This document shows positions 34,197-44,555 of a stretch of DNA of 64,000 nucleotides, piece after piece. Source of the DNA: Russula earlei (lineage: Eukaryota; Basidiomycota; Agaricomycetes; Russulales; Russulaceae). Within the stretch, counting starts at the first letter, position 1; every line of letters begins with the position of its first letter. Location of the stretch: NCBI GenBank assembly GCA_025769875.1, contig JAGFNK010000180.1, positions 30,495 through 94,494 on the forward strand, in the 5' to 3' direction. The notes below the pieces were generated by a model. That model did no database searches and had not been told where the DNA came from. It saw only the letters and a list, made by a program, of their open reading frames with translations. Both the position numbers and the translations under genes were made by a program.

Positions 34197-36981
34197 TCAG
34201 GAAAAACCGGTCCGGTCCATAGACACCGCTTAATTCTGTAGACACCATAGACACCATAGCACAACAACATACTATGTAGTGCTCTATAGCATCATAGTAA
34301 GTCTATATTGCTCAATGTAGTTCCAGTAGTTTATGACTATATTTATGTAGGCACAGTAGATGAAACCAAGTCTACATATCACTATGTAGGATGACTGAAA
34401 TTATGGTTGTCTATGGAGATGATCAGTTTACTACATTGCACTATGGAGACAATCAGTTTATTACATTGCTCTATGGAGACTATTGGTTATTATAATTATA
34501 TTGCACTATCGAGCCTTACTGATGGTGGCCATGCTACACTGCATATTGTCCTCTCCTCTCCTCCCCAACCCACTCTCCCCTTTCCCATCCTTCCCCTCTC
34601 CTTCTCCCCTGATGACACCGTTTTTCTTTCTCACCTCTCCTCTCCTGATGGGAGGTGGCCACATGTGCGAGTTGGTCGAAGTGGGGGTAAAAGGGTTTCT
34701 TGCTTGCTTGCTTGCTTTCTTTCTATTTCCTTCCTTTCTTGCCTTCGTCCTAGAGACAAAGGCTGGTTTTTATGTACATTGGGACTGGAGCTAGACTAAA
34801 TGGTATCCTAGAATGAGAGTAGCTAAAGAGAGGTAAATGTATTCTGAGATAAATGGGTATGGACGCATGTGATCGCAGCATTGAGGCAACAGGTGTAACG
34901 AAGCTAGGCTTTGGAAGGGTATAGTAAAGGGGGCTGTAGCAATGAGTGGGCACTAGTTGGTGTAGCTGAAATGCTGTGAAGGGGTGGTCGGCCAGGTCTC
35001 GAGCATTGGGGACTTCTACCTGATGAGGCAGTGGCGGGCGTGCGGGCGAGCATGCGTGCACATGGGGGTGAGCATGGGGGTATGCGTATGGGTGCGTGTG
35101 GGTGGTAGCAACATCGGAGGCAGAGGAGCGAGTGTGTGCATCGGAGGCGAGAGGCGGAGGGTGTGGTGTGCTTGCGTGTGTGACGTGGTGGAGAGAGGGA
35201 GTTGTGAGGCGTGTGTGTCAGGCATTCGGCTGTTGACTTGTTGACTTGTCTCTAGCAGTGGGTGTGGGTGACGCTTGGTCAGCATTGGCCAGTCCGCTGT
35301 GATCCACATCCAAGCCTGCAACTCACCTTACAGTGCAAAGGAGAGGGGAGGGGAGAGAGCACATGGGGAACATGCAAGTGAGAGTGGTCAAAAATGCTGC
35401 TTGCTTGTCTATGTGAGTATGCAATGGGATGTTGACATATGTGATGGCAAGGCACAAGGTAAAAAAGGCCAACCATGTGCAACTCATCGACTTCAAACCT
35501 TTTTTGACGACAGCCTCTTCGTTTTTACTAATTGTGTTCATTTTCTTTTGCCATCATTCTTCCCCTCTTTCCCCTCTCCTCCCCACTCTTCCTTCCCCAT
35601 GGTCCCAGTTCAAGACTCCCAAGCTGCCAGTTTCATCAAGTTTTCACTGGCTATTACCCAAGTCATTTGAGTTTTCAAGTTTTCCCATGACATGTTGTTT
35701 CCACGGGTGCATTTTTTGTTTCGTTTTCATGCACTCTCTCATCATCTCCCCTCTCCTTCCTACTAAACAGCCTCTTGTTGTCCTTCAAGCTGCCTTCTCA
35801 CTCCCTTCTTCTGTGTCACTGCAGTGGTGATGATGGGGACAACAACGACATATGAGAGGACTTGTATTTAAGTGAAAGAAAAAAAAATGCACACAAACAA
35901 CTTAACTAAAATCGCACGCGGGGGAAAACGCGCGTTGCTTGAAGGTAAAGTACACTTGAACCGAAAGTGAGCTCCCGCATGCAGGAAATGGTATTTCAGG
36001 GGATGGGCACATCACAGAAAATGAAAGTGCAACCCTCTCCCTAGGTCTCGCCAATGTGCGTTTTGGGTTTCCTTTTACTTGCACAATCTCACTGTCACAG
36101 TGACAAGTACAACCATGCTCGGTGTCTTCAATGAGTGTCTTACACATTCTGTGCATTACCCTTTCCCCCCCTTTTTTTGCTTTTCGTTTTTTTGTCACTC
36201 CCCTCTGCTTTCCTTTGCACAGGCTTCACACAGCTTCAAAATGTTGAACACACATTCACATCTCGACTCACCTGTACCCTGGTGCCGTCTTCTGCATCGT
36301 CCTTGATGCCTCCTCTTACCACAACAAAGCCACCGACACCACTGTCCAAGTCCAAGAAACGAGAGAAGGTGGCCCTTGCTCCTGGGCACAGACCAATGAA
36401 CAGTGAACAGGTGCGTTATTCCTTTTCATTTTTGTGCACTCTCTCATACTCTCCAGCCTTTCATCAAGTGCTCGGGGGGAGAAATGGACATATGGAGCAA
36501 CGACGAGACGCCGCTTAGAACGCATACGCAAATGATGACGACGGCTACAGGTGCAGTCCCAAGAAGTGCCGCGCACGAGAGCCGGAACAGCGCCGCAGAG
36601 GCGAGTATCCAACTGTAGTTCAAAAATATTAGTTAGCGTTGATATGTGAAATATATATTGTTTCCTGACATTTGTGTGAATTTAAGTGTCTGAGTTGTTT
36701 ATCATAACAATGTTGCAATCGGTAGAACATAAGCATGTGGTTGGCTACATAGGTATGGTTGATGATAGGAAGAAATGTATATTTATGTTGTTGATATAAC
36801 ATTGTATGATTTATGTAGCATTGGTAGAAGAAATGTAGTCAATGGTGCTCTATATGTCCCTGGTGGCAGCTATATAGAGTTTGGTGGTTGCTATGTAGGC
36901 ATGAAACCTCGATGGTTGTAAAGTTGCTACAGACGCTATGGTAGCTATATAGTGCTACATAGCATTTTCGTTTTTTCCTGA
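34197..36981. mobile_element. Possible TIR DNA element, non-autonomous
   Basis: The ends are TCAGGAAAAA (34197-34206) and its reverse complement (to 36981). Both ends are followed inward by many CTATG/CATAG words (for example CTATGTAGTGCTCTATAG near 34275 and GCTATATAGTGCTACATAGC near 36945), as in subterminal repeats of DNA transposons. No transposase was found inside. The interior has pyrimidine-rich, intron-like modules at 35517-35600, 35701-35770, 36156-36223 and 36407-36456. No target duplication is clear. Confidence 0.35.
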
Positions 36982-37799
36982 TGGAGTGCAGTGATTACAG
37001 TGACACCTTCCAACCATGGTCTCAAGGTCTTCTTCATTTCAGGTGCTGTTGACAGATGTCATGAATGTGAGTGCATGAGGGCATGGGGAGTGGCAGTGAG
37101 ATGCAGTGCACTTGGCTACCCTTTGGTTTTCATGTCTTCAAGGCCTGATTCATCAACACCCTTGGCCAGTGAGGCAGTGTGGTGATGAGCAGAGTCAGTG
37201 GGCAAGGATTTGTAGAGGCACTTGTGGGCAGCAATGGATCAAGAGGCCTGGCAAAGGTGGTTATGATTCAGGAGATGAGGGGAACTGTGGGAGATAGAGA
37301 GGCAGCACAAGGGTGGCACAAGCAGGGAGTGGAGGTGATGGACTGCAAATTGGATGGTGGTGCAAGTGGCATGTTGAACACTAGAGGCAGCAGCACAGGT
37401 GGCAGGTGTATGAGATGCAAGGGAGGTGAAGGCAGAGACAACAAATCAAGAGATGATGGAGGTGGCACAGAGAAGGGAGACTTGCAGGCAACTAGGTCAG
37501 ATGATGCAGAGGGCTTGACTAGGGAATTGGCAGGGTCAGAGATGGTAGGAACAACAACAGGGCCCACACATGAGGTACCCATGCAGGTGTTGTAGTGAGT
37601 TCATGGACATGGGTGAGAACATGGGGAGCAGGCTGTAGGGGGAAAGGCCAGCACAGCTGATTTCATGGCCAGCAGCTGTGAGTGGTGGGGGTCTCCTGCT
37701 ACTCAGGGCAGCAGTTGGCTTGGGGTCCGACAATGTTTAAGGCCAAAATGGTAGCTTTGCAAGGTACAATACCATACAACAAGGGGACACCACAGTAAC
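36982..37799. other. Eroded repeat, no gene
   Basis: TG/CA-rich DNA with open frames lacking recognisable domains (for example 37179-37595, rich in Gly/Arg/Asp). In style it resembles the eroded repeats at 33470-34196. Nothing else is seen. Confidence 0.35.
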
Positions 37800-40110
37800 T
37801 CAGAAAAAGTCAGATAACATATTGACATTTGTGGAACCAACCTGCTGTGTCATCCAATGTAACAGAGAATGCTGCCCTATACAGGAAAACCCACACATTG
37901 GTATCATCATCACCCAAGTCAACATGAGCCACACCCCCATTCCAACGAACGTAGGCCTTGATCTTTGAAAATGTGAGTTTGATTGGGTTAAAATCAGGAG
38001 AGTATGGTGGCAGGTAAAGGAGCTGACATCCCCTTCATCAAATGAGCAATACATCAGCATAAGAAAACTAATATAATACCTTTCTTTGACCATTTGGAGT
38101 ATTTGTGGACTTCTATGAATGCATGCATTGTCCATGATCAATACTGAGTTCTTGCCAGGGAAGGGATTCATTTTTGAAAGTAGACCTTGGATGAAGCCAG
38201 TAAATAGTTCAGATGTGAAAGAACCCTCAACCAGCTGGCTATAGATGATGCCATCAAGCAAGAGCACTGGGAGAAGCAAATAACTGGATACTTTGTATTC
38301 TAGTCTGTTGTAGATATTGATAGCAGGACACACCATTTTTGTCACTGGCTGGGGGCAGTGTCACTGACAAATCATTTCATGTGCAAGACAAGCACAGGGA
38401 GTTGAGCAAGACGGTAAGTTCTTGCAGAGTTTGGGGATTTCAGAGACAACATGGCAGAAGCTAGTGTGTTCCATGGAAGGGAATCTCAACTGGATTGTCT
38501 TTGCATCTGGAAGACAAGACAGTATGAGGAGTTTCAGACAGGGAGCTTACAAGCTCAGAGGCAGATGGTTCAAGAGGCATAAACCAGTGAATTCACAGGA
38601 GAACAAGCCTAAGGCCCCTTTTACCAACCAAGAATTCTTGAATCTTGAACTTGAACTTGGATTTCAGGATTTTCCAGGAGTGATGGGAATGACAGGTGTG
38701 ATGTAAGTGACATAATAAACTAATATGAGTCTATTTCAAATATGAGTTATTTTTTGGTGTGATTTGCATTCATGTGTTGGGTTTACATGTGATATGTAAA
38801 AAGTTCTTTCTGACCCCTTCCTTCCACTCCTTCCAAGTGGGGTATTGCAAGCATGTCATTAAGTCAGCACATGTGTCACCAATGTGTGGGTGCACCTCTT
38901 TGTGCAAATTTTGTATGTGCAGCTCTGGTGAAAATGGGGCTGCAAGCACCCAGAGGTTGAGCTCAAGTTGGACTGCTTGACTCCAAGTTTGATGCTGACA
39001 CATCATGTGTAACCCCATATATGCGAATATGCAAATGAGAACAGAAAAAAATGCATATTAATTTATCATATCACTTACATCACTCCTGTCACTCCTGTCA
39101 CTCCGGGAAAATCCCAAAATCCAAGTTCAAGTTCAAGATTCAAGAATTCTTGGTTGGTAAAAGGGGCATAAGGCTTGTTCCCTTTGACAGGACAGTTTAT
39201 ATACACAGGGATGCTATATCAAATAGTACCCAGTAGGTAGACATGAGTCAGTAATGAGGCAATTGGGGGCTGGACATGATGAAGAGTCATGGTAAACATG
39301 AGTCAGGCAGAATGAGTCATAAAACACAAGTGAGATGTGAGACATGCATGTCTGGGTTGGCTGTCCTGGTTGCTGGTCTGGTCTGAAGTACTGGTTCTGT
39401 GACAGATGAAAAAGCTCTTCCTTACCACTGCTTTCCCTGACATCACCCATGCTTGCCCTTGAAGGTCAGTTTGGCGATCAAAGGAGCTTTCATCCACAAA
39501 AACTGCCTGCTCTGTGGTATAGGTGATGCCAAAGGTATGCCAATACTGAAGGCACATGTCCTCATTGCACTCTAGTGCATTTTTGCTCAGCTGGGCAAGT
39601 CAGTGCACTTGAGTGTGAACTCAAGGTGAAATGACTTACCTTCTTCATTGTGAAGCCACTCCTTCTCAGGGTATGCCATATAGTCATCAATGACACCTCA
39701 ATGCCAGTCCTTTCTCTTAGAATATCTCTCAGCTTGTCAAGATAAGCATCCGTAGTATGGAGGATGGTGCCTTGAAGAAACTAGCCAATATGTGCCACAG
39801 AATGAACTAGAGAATGTGGGGAACTCACTTGTACTTCCTGCATTGTAAGGATTCTATTTGCTGGTTGGAGTAGACTGTTTGGGTGATTGGCTGTTCCACA
39901 AGATCTGAAATCAGCCACAATGCGCTCTATAGTACAACAAGGAACTTCAGTGTGATGGGTGATATTGTCAAGGGTCAATCTTGAAGACATGTGTAAGATA
40001 ATCCAGCATGCATCATCAGACAACACCTGGCCATGTGGCATATGTTTAGTTGAGTGTGCAATGAAAAGCATGATGTAAAGAAAGCATAAAGCAAGCACAT
40101 AAAGAGTCAT
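37800..40110 (-). pseudogene. Tc1/mariner-like transposase, interrupted
   Basis: Fragments of a DDE_3-type transposase on the minus strand, in order: a helix-turn-helix N-terminus (LTLDNITHHTEVPCCTIERI, about 40000-39900), a segment with LDKLRDILRERTGIE...TIWHTLRRSGFTMKK (39775-39640, frameshifted), the first catalytic Asp in VFVDESSFDRQT (about 39500), then after a roughly 1.1-kb interruption LPVLLLDGIIYSQLVEGSFT (38270) and the second Asp in VLIMDNACIHR (about 38130). The last catalytic block follows in another frame near 37990 (the frame shown by QSNSHFQRSRPTF). It cannot make an active enzyme. Confidence 0.7.
38596..39185. mobile_element. Fold-back (inverted repeat) insertion in Tc1 gene
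   Basis: Two arms of about 115 bp, 38596-38711 and 39072-39185, are near-perfect inverted repeats containing CCCCTTTTACCAACCAAGAA and TCTTGAACTTGAACTTGG. They are separated by about 360 bases. The structure resembles a MITE or fold-back element within the interrupted Tc1 gene. The inner ends carry a short tandem repeat (CACTCCTGT). Exact outer ends and target site are unclear. Confidence 0.6.
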
Positions 40111-40249
40111 GCGGCTTATTCATCAACTGTCTGTCCACCTGTCCACTCCAGGATGGTGACTGGGCATTCTTCCCTTCCCAGAGCTGCTCACCATACCTTA
40201 CTCTACCCCTCCATTTCAACCCCCTAAACCCTCATGGGCCTGGAACAAT

Positions 40250-41851
40250 GTGCTTCAAAATGCCAGCCTGCACTGACATGTACTACTGGCCAAAGGAAGG
40301 CTACCCAAAAAAAAACTGGTGGAAATGAAAGTGACAGCTCAGGCACTCCCACTCAACTGAAGCGATCACAACCATGAGCTCAGGCTTCCAAGACATCCCT
40401 ACCTGCTATTGATGAGTATGAGGAGGAAGAGTCCTATGCCTATGTAAACACAGAAGCCGGGGAGCTCAGTCCACTGGACCTATATACTCTTGCAGATGAT
40501 GGTAAATGCACCTCACCTTTTGGCCCTGGACCCATAGAAGGGAGTGTTGCTTCAATTGAAGAGGAAGATGTGCAAATAATGATGCATTGACCCCTTTCAC
40601 TGGTGACTAGTGACCCCAGGCTGTCCAGTAATCAATCTCACATTTGATGTCCCATACAAAAATGTGTCTCGGGAACTTGCTCTCAAATCTGACATCTTAT
40701 TTTTGGATCTTCTTGTCCAAATTGTGGCCAAAATGGAAACAAGCATCATCTGTCTATTGCACATTGGATACATCCTTCCCTGGATGGTGCCCAAGACAGG
40801 CAAGCCTGTTGCAAAGTTGCTTGAAGATGGAGCTTCCTTTCAAAAGTTAATTGAGCATGTGTGGAACCATATCAATGAACAGAAGGCAAAAAACCATGGA
40901 AAGTGCAAAGTCAAGCCTTTCAGCATCCAGATTGTTGATACCTCTGAACCAGGCACAGAAAAGGTGACTCCTCATAATTGCATCTGACAATTTCTCAACT
41001 GAAGGGTCCAGGGAAAAAAAAGACCCAGGTACAGTTGGCACCCTCAAATGCACTTCCAGATCTCCCTGGCCAAGAACAACATGAACTTTTAAAGCTCTTG
41101 ACTGATAAACACCAGTGCAAAAAGCACAATACACCGTGCTATGTGCAAATGAATGGCATACACTACCAGTACATGATGGAGGATCTGAGCATTTGGGCCT
41201 CCTTGTTGGTATGCGCCATTGTTTTTTTTTTGGATCTTCAAGCTTAAAACCACCTTTGCAGGCACATCACCTTGCAACAGTTGATGCTCCCCCAGACAAA
41301 CCAAATCTCATGGACAAATGCTTTTGACAGGTGAAAGTCAGGAACTGGAAAACATCACAACCACCCCCTTCCAATATGTTGGGCTCCATGCCAAACCCTA
41401 GTCACATGGTGGCTGGATCATCCTCTGATCCCCCCAATGGGTGCAAATGATGATGATGATGCTGGGGGGTGCCTTTGCCAACAATGTTAATGGTTTGAAC
41501 TCCCATCACTTACCTCACTCTGAAAACATTGCTCCCTCTACTCCTTACCCTGGGTCTTCACTGCCCCAGTCAAAGTGCACCACATCCAATAGGAACATTG
41601 CCTACCCTGACCTGAGGGAGTGGCTCTGTTCTATTGAGGAGCACCCTTTCCAAAATAAATATGGTGAAGATTTCTCACAGTATGCTGACATCCTTGTAGA
41701 AACCCACAAACTTTATATGATTGAAGACATTGTACCACTCACTTGCAGTGAGTTGGCAGATGTTAGTGGCATGGAATTTGGGACAGCCTCACAGATTTTG
41801 TGCTTTGCAGTGGAGGATGCATCAGCTCTGGATAAAAATAAGAAGGCTTGA
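40250..41851 (+). pseudogene. Degraded hypothetical gene with SAM-like C-terminal domain
   Basis: Plus-strand fragments read in order: ACTDMYYWPKEGYPKKNWW (about 40270), an acidic EEEESYAYVNTEAGELSPLD (40420), LKSDILFLDLLVQIVAKM (40690), KHQCKKHNTPCYVQMNG (41110) with MMEDLSIWASLLV, and a C-terminal helical domain in 41590-41820 (PDLREWLCSIEE...QYADILVE...LADVSGMEFGTASQIL), which has the pattern of a SAM domain. Frameshifts and stops lie between the pieces. The type recurs in mushroom genomes as hypothetical proteins; function is unknown. Confidence 0.45.
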
Positions 41852-43049
41852 TTTTAAGAATATACTCACACTTTTCTATACTAGACTTGGATATATGGAC
41901 ACTATTGTCAAGGCAGTTGACTCTTTCACCATCTCCCCTTTCAAGAGCAGGTGGATCCCTAGTGAATACCTCTGTGAGCAGTCATGATTATGAAGGTACT
42001 GGGTCCTATCTGGAAGCCTCACCATGCTGGAAGCAAGGCCACTCTTTTGCCATCCTCCCCTTTAAGAGTAAGCAGATCTCTTCTTTTCCTCCCTCTCCTT
42101 GCTGCTGGCCATCCCTGTTGTACGTGTGCCTGGGATGTAGCTGATGTATTGCCCTCAACATCCCTATAGCCTGTGATGGAAGTCTTTAGCACATCACAGG
42201 GTAGCTGGTACCATCAGTTCATGCCCTGTGCATCTTGCTCTTTTCTTTTTTTCTGCCTCTTCGCCCCATGCTGAGTCAATTGCACAAGGCTGTTGGGGTG
42301 TCCTCAGGTCCTGTGGCCTCAATGCGCCCACACACATGGACACCCAAGCGTGCCCCTTTGCCATCCAATGCCCTTTTTTGTTGTTAGATGGGACATTCCC
42401 CTCATTCATGTGCTGACAGGAATAAGCCAGCTGAACTGCGAACTCCATTGTTCAGTTGTCATGTGCCCTCTGACAGACCAACAGAGAGCCTGAGGTGCAG
42501 TCTTTTGATGGGGTAATATATCACACAAGGGAAGCATTTTTCTAGCAATGACTAACTCTTTTTTATTTGACTGGTTATATTATATGGGTTGTGTCAGTTT
42601 GCATTCTCCCCAGGTTCCTCAGAAAGACTGCCTTGCAGTTGATGACCCTCATCCACCTTCCCACCCAAATGGTCAGTGTGCTGCCCAAACAAAAGCTTGA
42701 ACTTGAGGTATTGAGCTCGCCCAGTTGTGGTGTCATGGGGCTCATCCTGCACCAAGATTGTGCTGCAGACCCACTGGTAAGTGAATCAGTCTTGAATTGT
42801 GACTAAAAGACAGAAAACTCACCCATAAAGTGACCGTGAGTGGAACGCGCTGAATGATGGACTTGACAATGTTCTTATATGGCATGTTCAACCTCAAGAG
42901 CAAGATAATGGGCTAGGTGAAGGTGAGGTGGGTGTGAGAAGCAACGTACAGTGTCCAAGTGATGTGTGGCAGCAAGGAAGCAACTCAAAAAAAACAAGCA
43001 TACACATATGTGCCACTGACTCGCTCAGCATTTGCATTTGCATTTGTTT
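41852..43049. other. No recognisable gene
   Basis: Short open frames without domains. Phrases such as CCCCTTTAAGAGTAAGCAGAT and CCCCTTTCAAGAGCAGGTGG (41936-42075) form a loose internal duplication. Nothing else is seen. Confidence 0.3.
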
Positions 43050-43865
43050 GCCATGAATCACTTACAAGAGTACATATGTGCATATTCCTTTTGTGCCATC
43101 TCTTCATCCTTGCAACATCATTGTTGCCACCAGCATGCCACCTCACCCCCATCAACCACCACACGCCCTCACCCTCAATGCCCCCGCCCTCACCATGCAC
43201 CGATGAGTCCCAATGCACTGCCAAAGAGCCCCATACCACACCACTGTCTTCATTTCCATCAGACGGTGTGGCTACTGTACATTTCAGTATGCTTTTTCTC
43301 CCCTTTTACTAGTCTCTCATTTTGTTAGTCAGAGATCTGCATGCCACCTATGTGTCCATTTCCCAGCCTGCCGCCATCTTCCCTCTCCCTTTCTACATCC
43401 ACGCCCCCTTGCTCCTCTACCTCGCATCTGCCATCCAATCTATCCAATTGTCCCACCTGCAATCACATTTGGCAGCACCATCAGCACCCAAGCGACCACC
43501 CACCAGCACTCTCCCTATCCCCCCTCCAGCCTCTCCTTTGCATTGTCTCCCCCTCCTCATGTTGTGACTTGACCACACCCCTCATCACCACACCTGGCCT
43601 CAGCCATCCTTCACAACTTGCCACATGCCACTACCACAGCTGCTGGAGACCACAACTCGATACCTCGCATTGTCCAGCTTCAGTCCCCTTCTCACATCTA
43701 TTTTTTCCTTTCATATGCCTGTATTTTGTGCTTTTCCTGTCCCTTAGCCTTAGTTCCCACCTGTATATGCTACCATCTTGAATAAAGTTGCCCTGTTGTC
43801 CTCTTATCATCTGTGTGAACCTGAGTGCAGTCAAATGAACAAATGCATTCTTGTGTTCCTGCACA
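43050..43865 (+). repeat. Dispersed repeat copy 2 (eroded)
   Basis: Matches 7715-8050 on the same strand and 33480-33910 on the opposite strand. The first block is CTTACAAGAGTACATATGTG (43061). The second runs from CTGCTGGAGACCACAACTCG (43640) through CCTTTCATATGCCTG to CAAATGAACAAATGCATTC (about 43850). A sequence AATAAAG near 43783 might be a polyadenylation signal. CpG sites present in copy 1 are here mostly TpG or CpA. Confidence 0.5.
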
Positions 43866-44555
43866 CCACAATGCTTGAGTCAAAAACACTATGGGGCTGC
43901 CTCAAGACAGCCTATGGGTACAACATGAGGGAAAAATAATAGATATAGACCACAATTTTGAGTTGTAATTTATCTAATACACATGTGGAGGTGGCTTGAG
44001 TCCAGCTCCATCAATTCTCCTCAAGTCTCATGAATACAATGGGGCTGCCTAGCCCTCATTCAGGTGATTCAGGGACAATAAGTTTTATATGAATTGAAGC
44101 TGTTTTGAGGGAGATATTCATCCCGCATGTTTGAGGGGGTTTTCTGCACCAATTTGGGTGGAATTAAAGCTCTGCCAAGTGCACTGAAAATGGCAATAAA
44201 ACAGTTCTGGATATAAGTATTTCTTAACACAATGTTCAATATATCATCTATGCATATCATAAAAGCCTTGTGTAGAATTGCAGAGGAGCAGGAGGGAGAT
44301 ACAGACAAAAGGGCGAAACTGTGTGACAGTGTGTACTCCAACACCCATCAGGTTTCAAAGTCTGCTGCTCAATTATGCATTATGTTTGAATGCAAGTCAA
44401 CATGACAATCCATGACAAAAGTTTTGAAACTGTCATGGTAACTAGCCATGTCAGTACTCAAGCCTGAAGAGGTGTTGGGTTGAAGAGATGAGTTTGAAGA
44501 ACAAGATGATTCAAGTTGCTCTAAGAGCTTCCCTGCAGCAGTTGATAATGTTTTA
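43866..44555. other. AT-rich DNA, no gene seen
   Basis: Only one minus-strand open frame of about 90 codons (44344-44069), without a domain. No repeat structure was noticed apart from the repeated word GGGGCTGCCT at 43891 and 44041. Confidence 0.35.

Noticed and set aside
34690..34740. CTTG/CTTT microsatellite
   Set aside because: Short simple repeat with no evident role.
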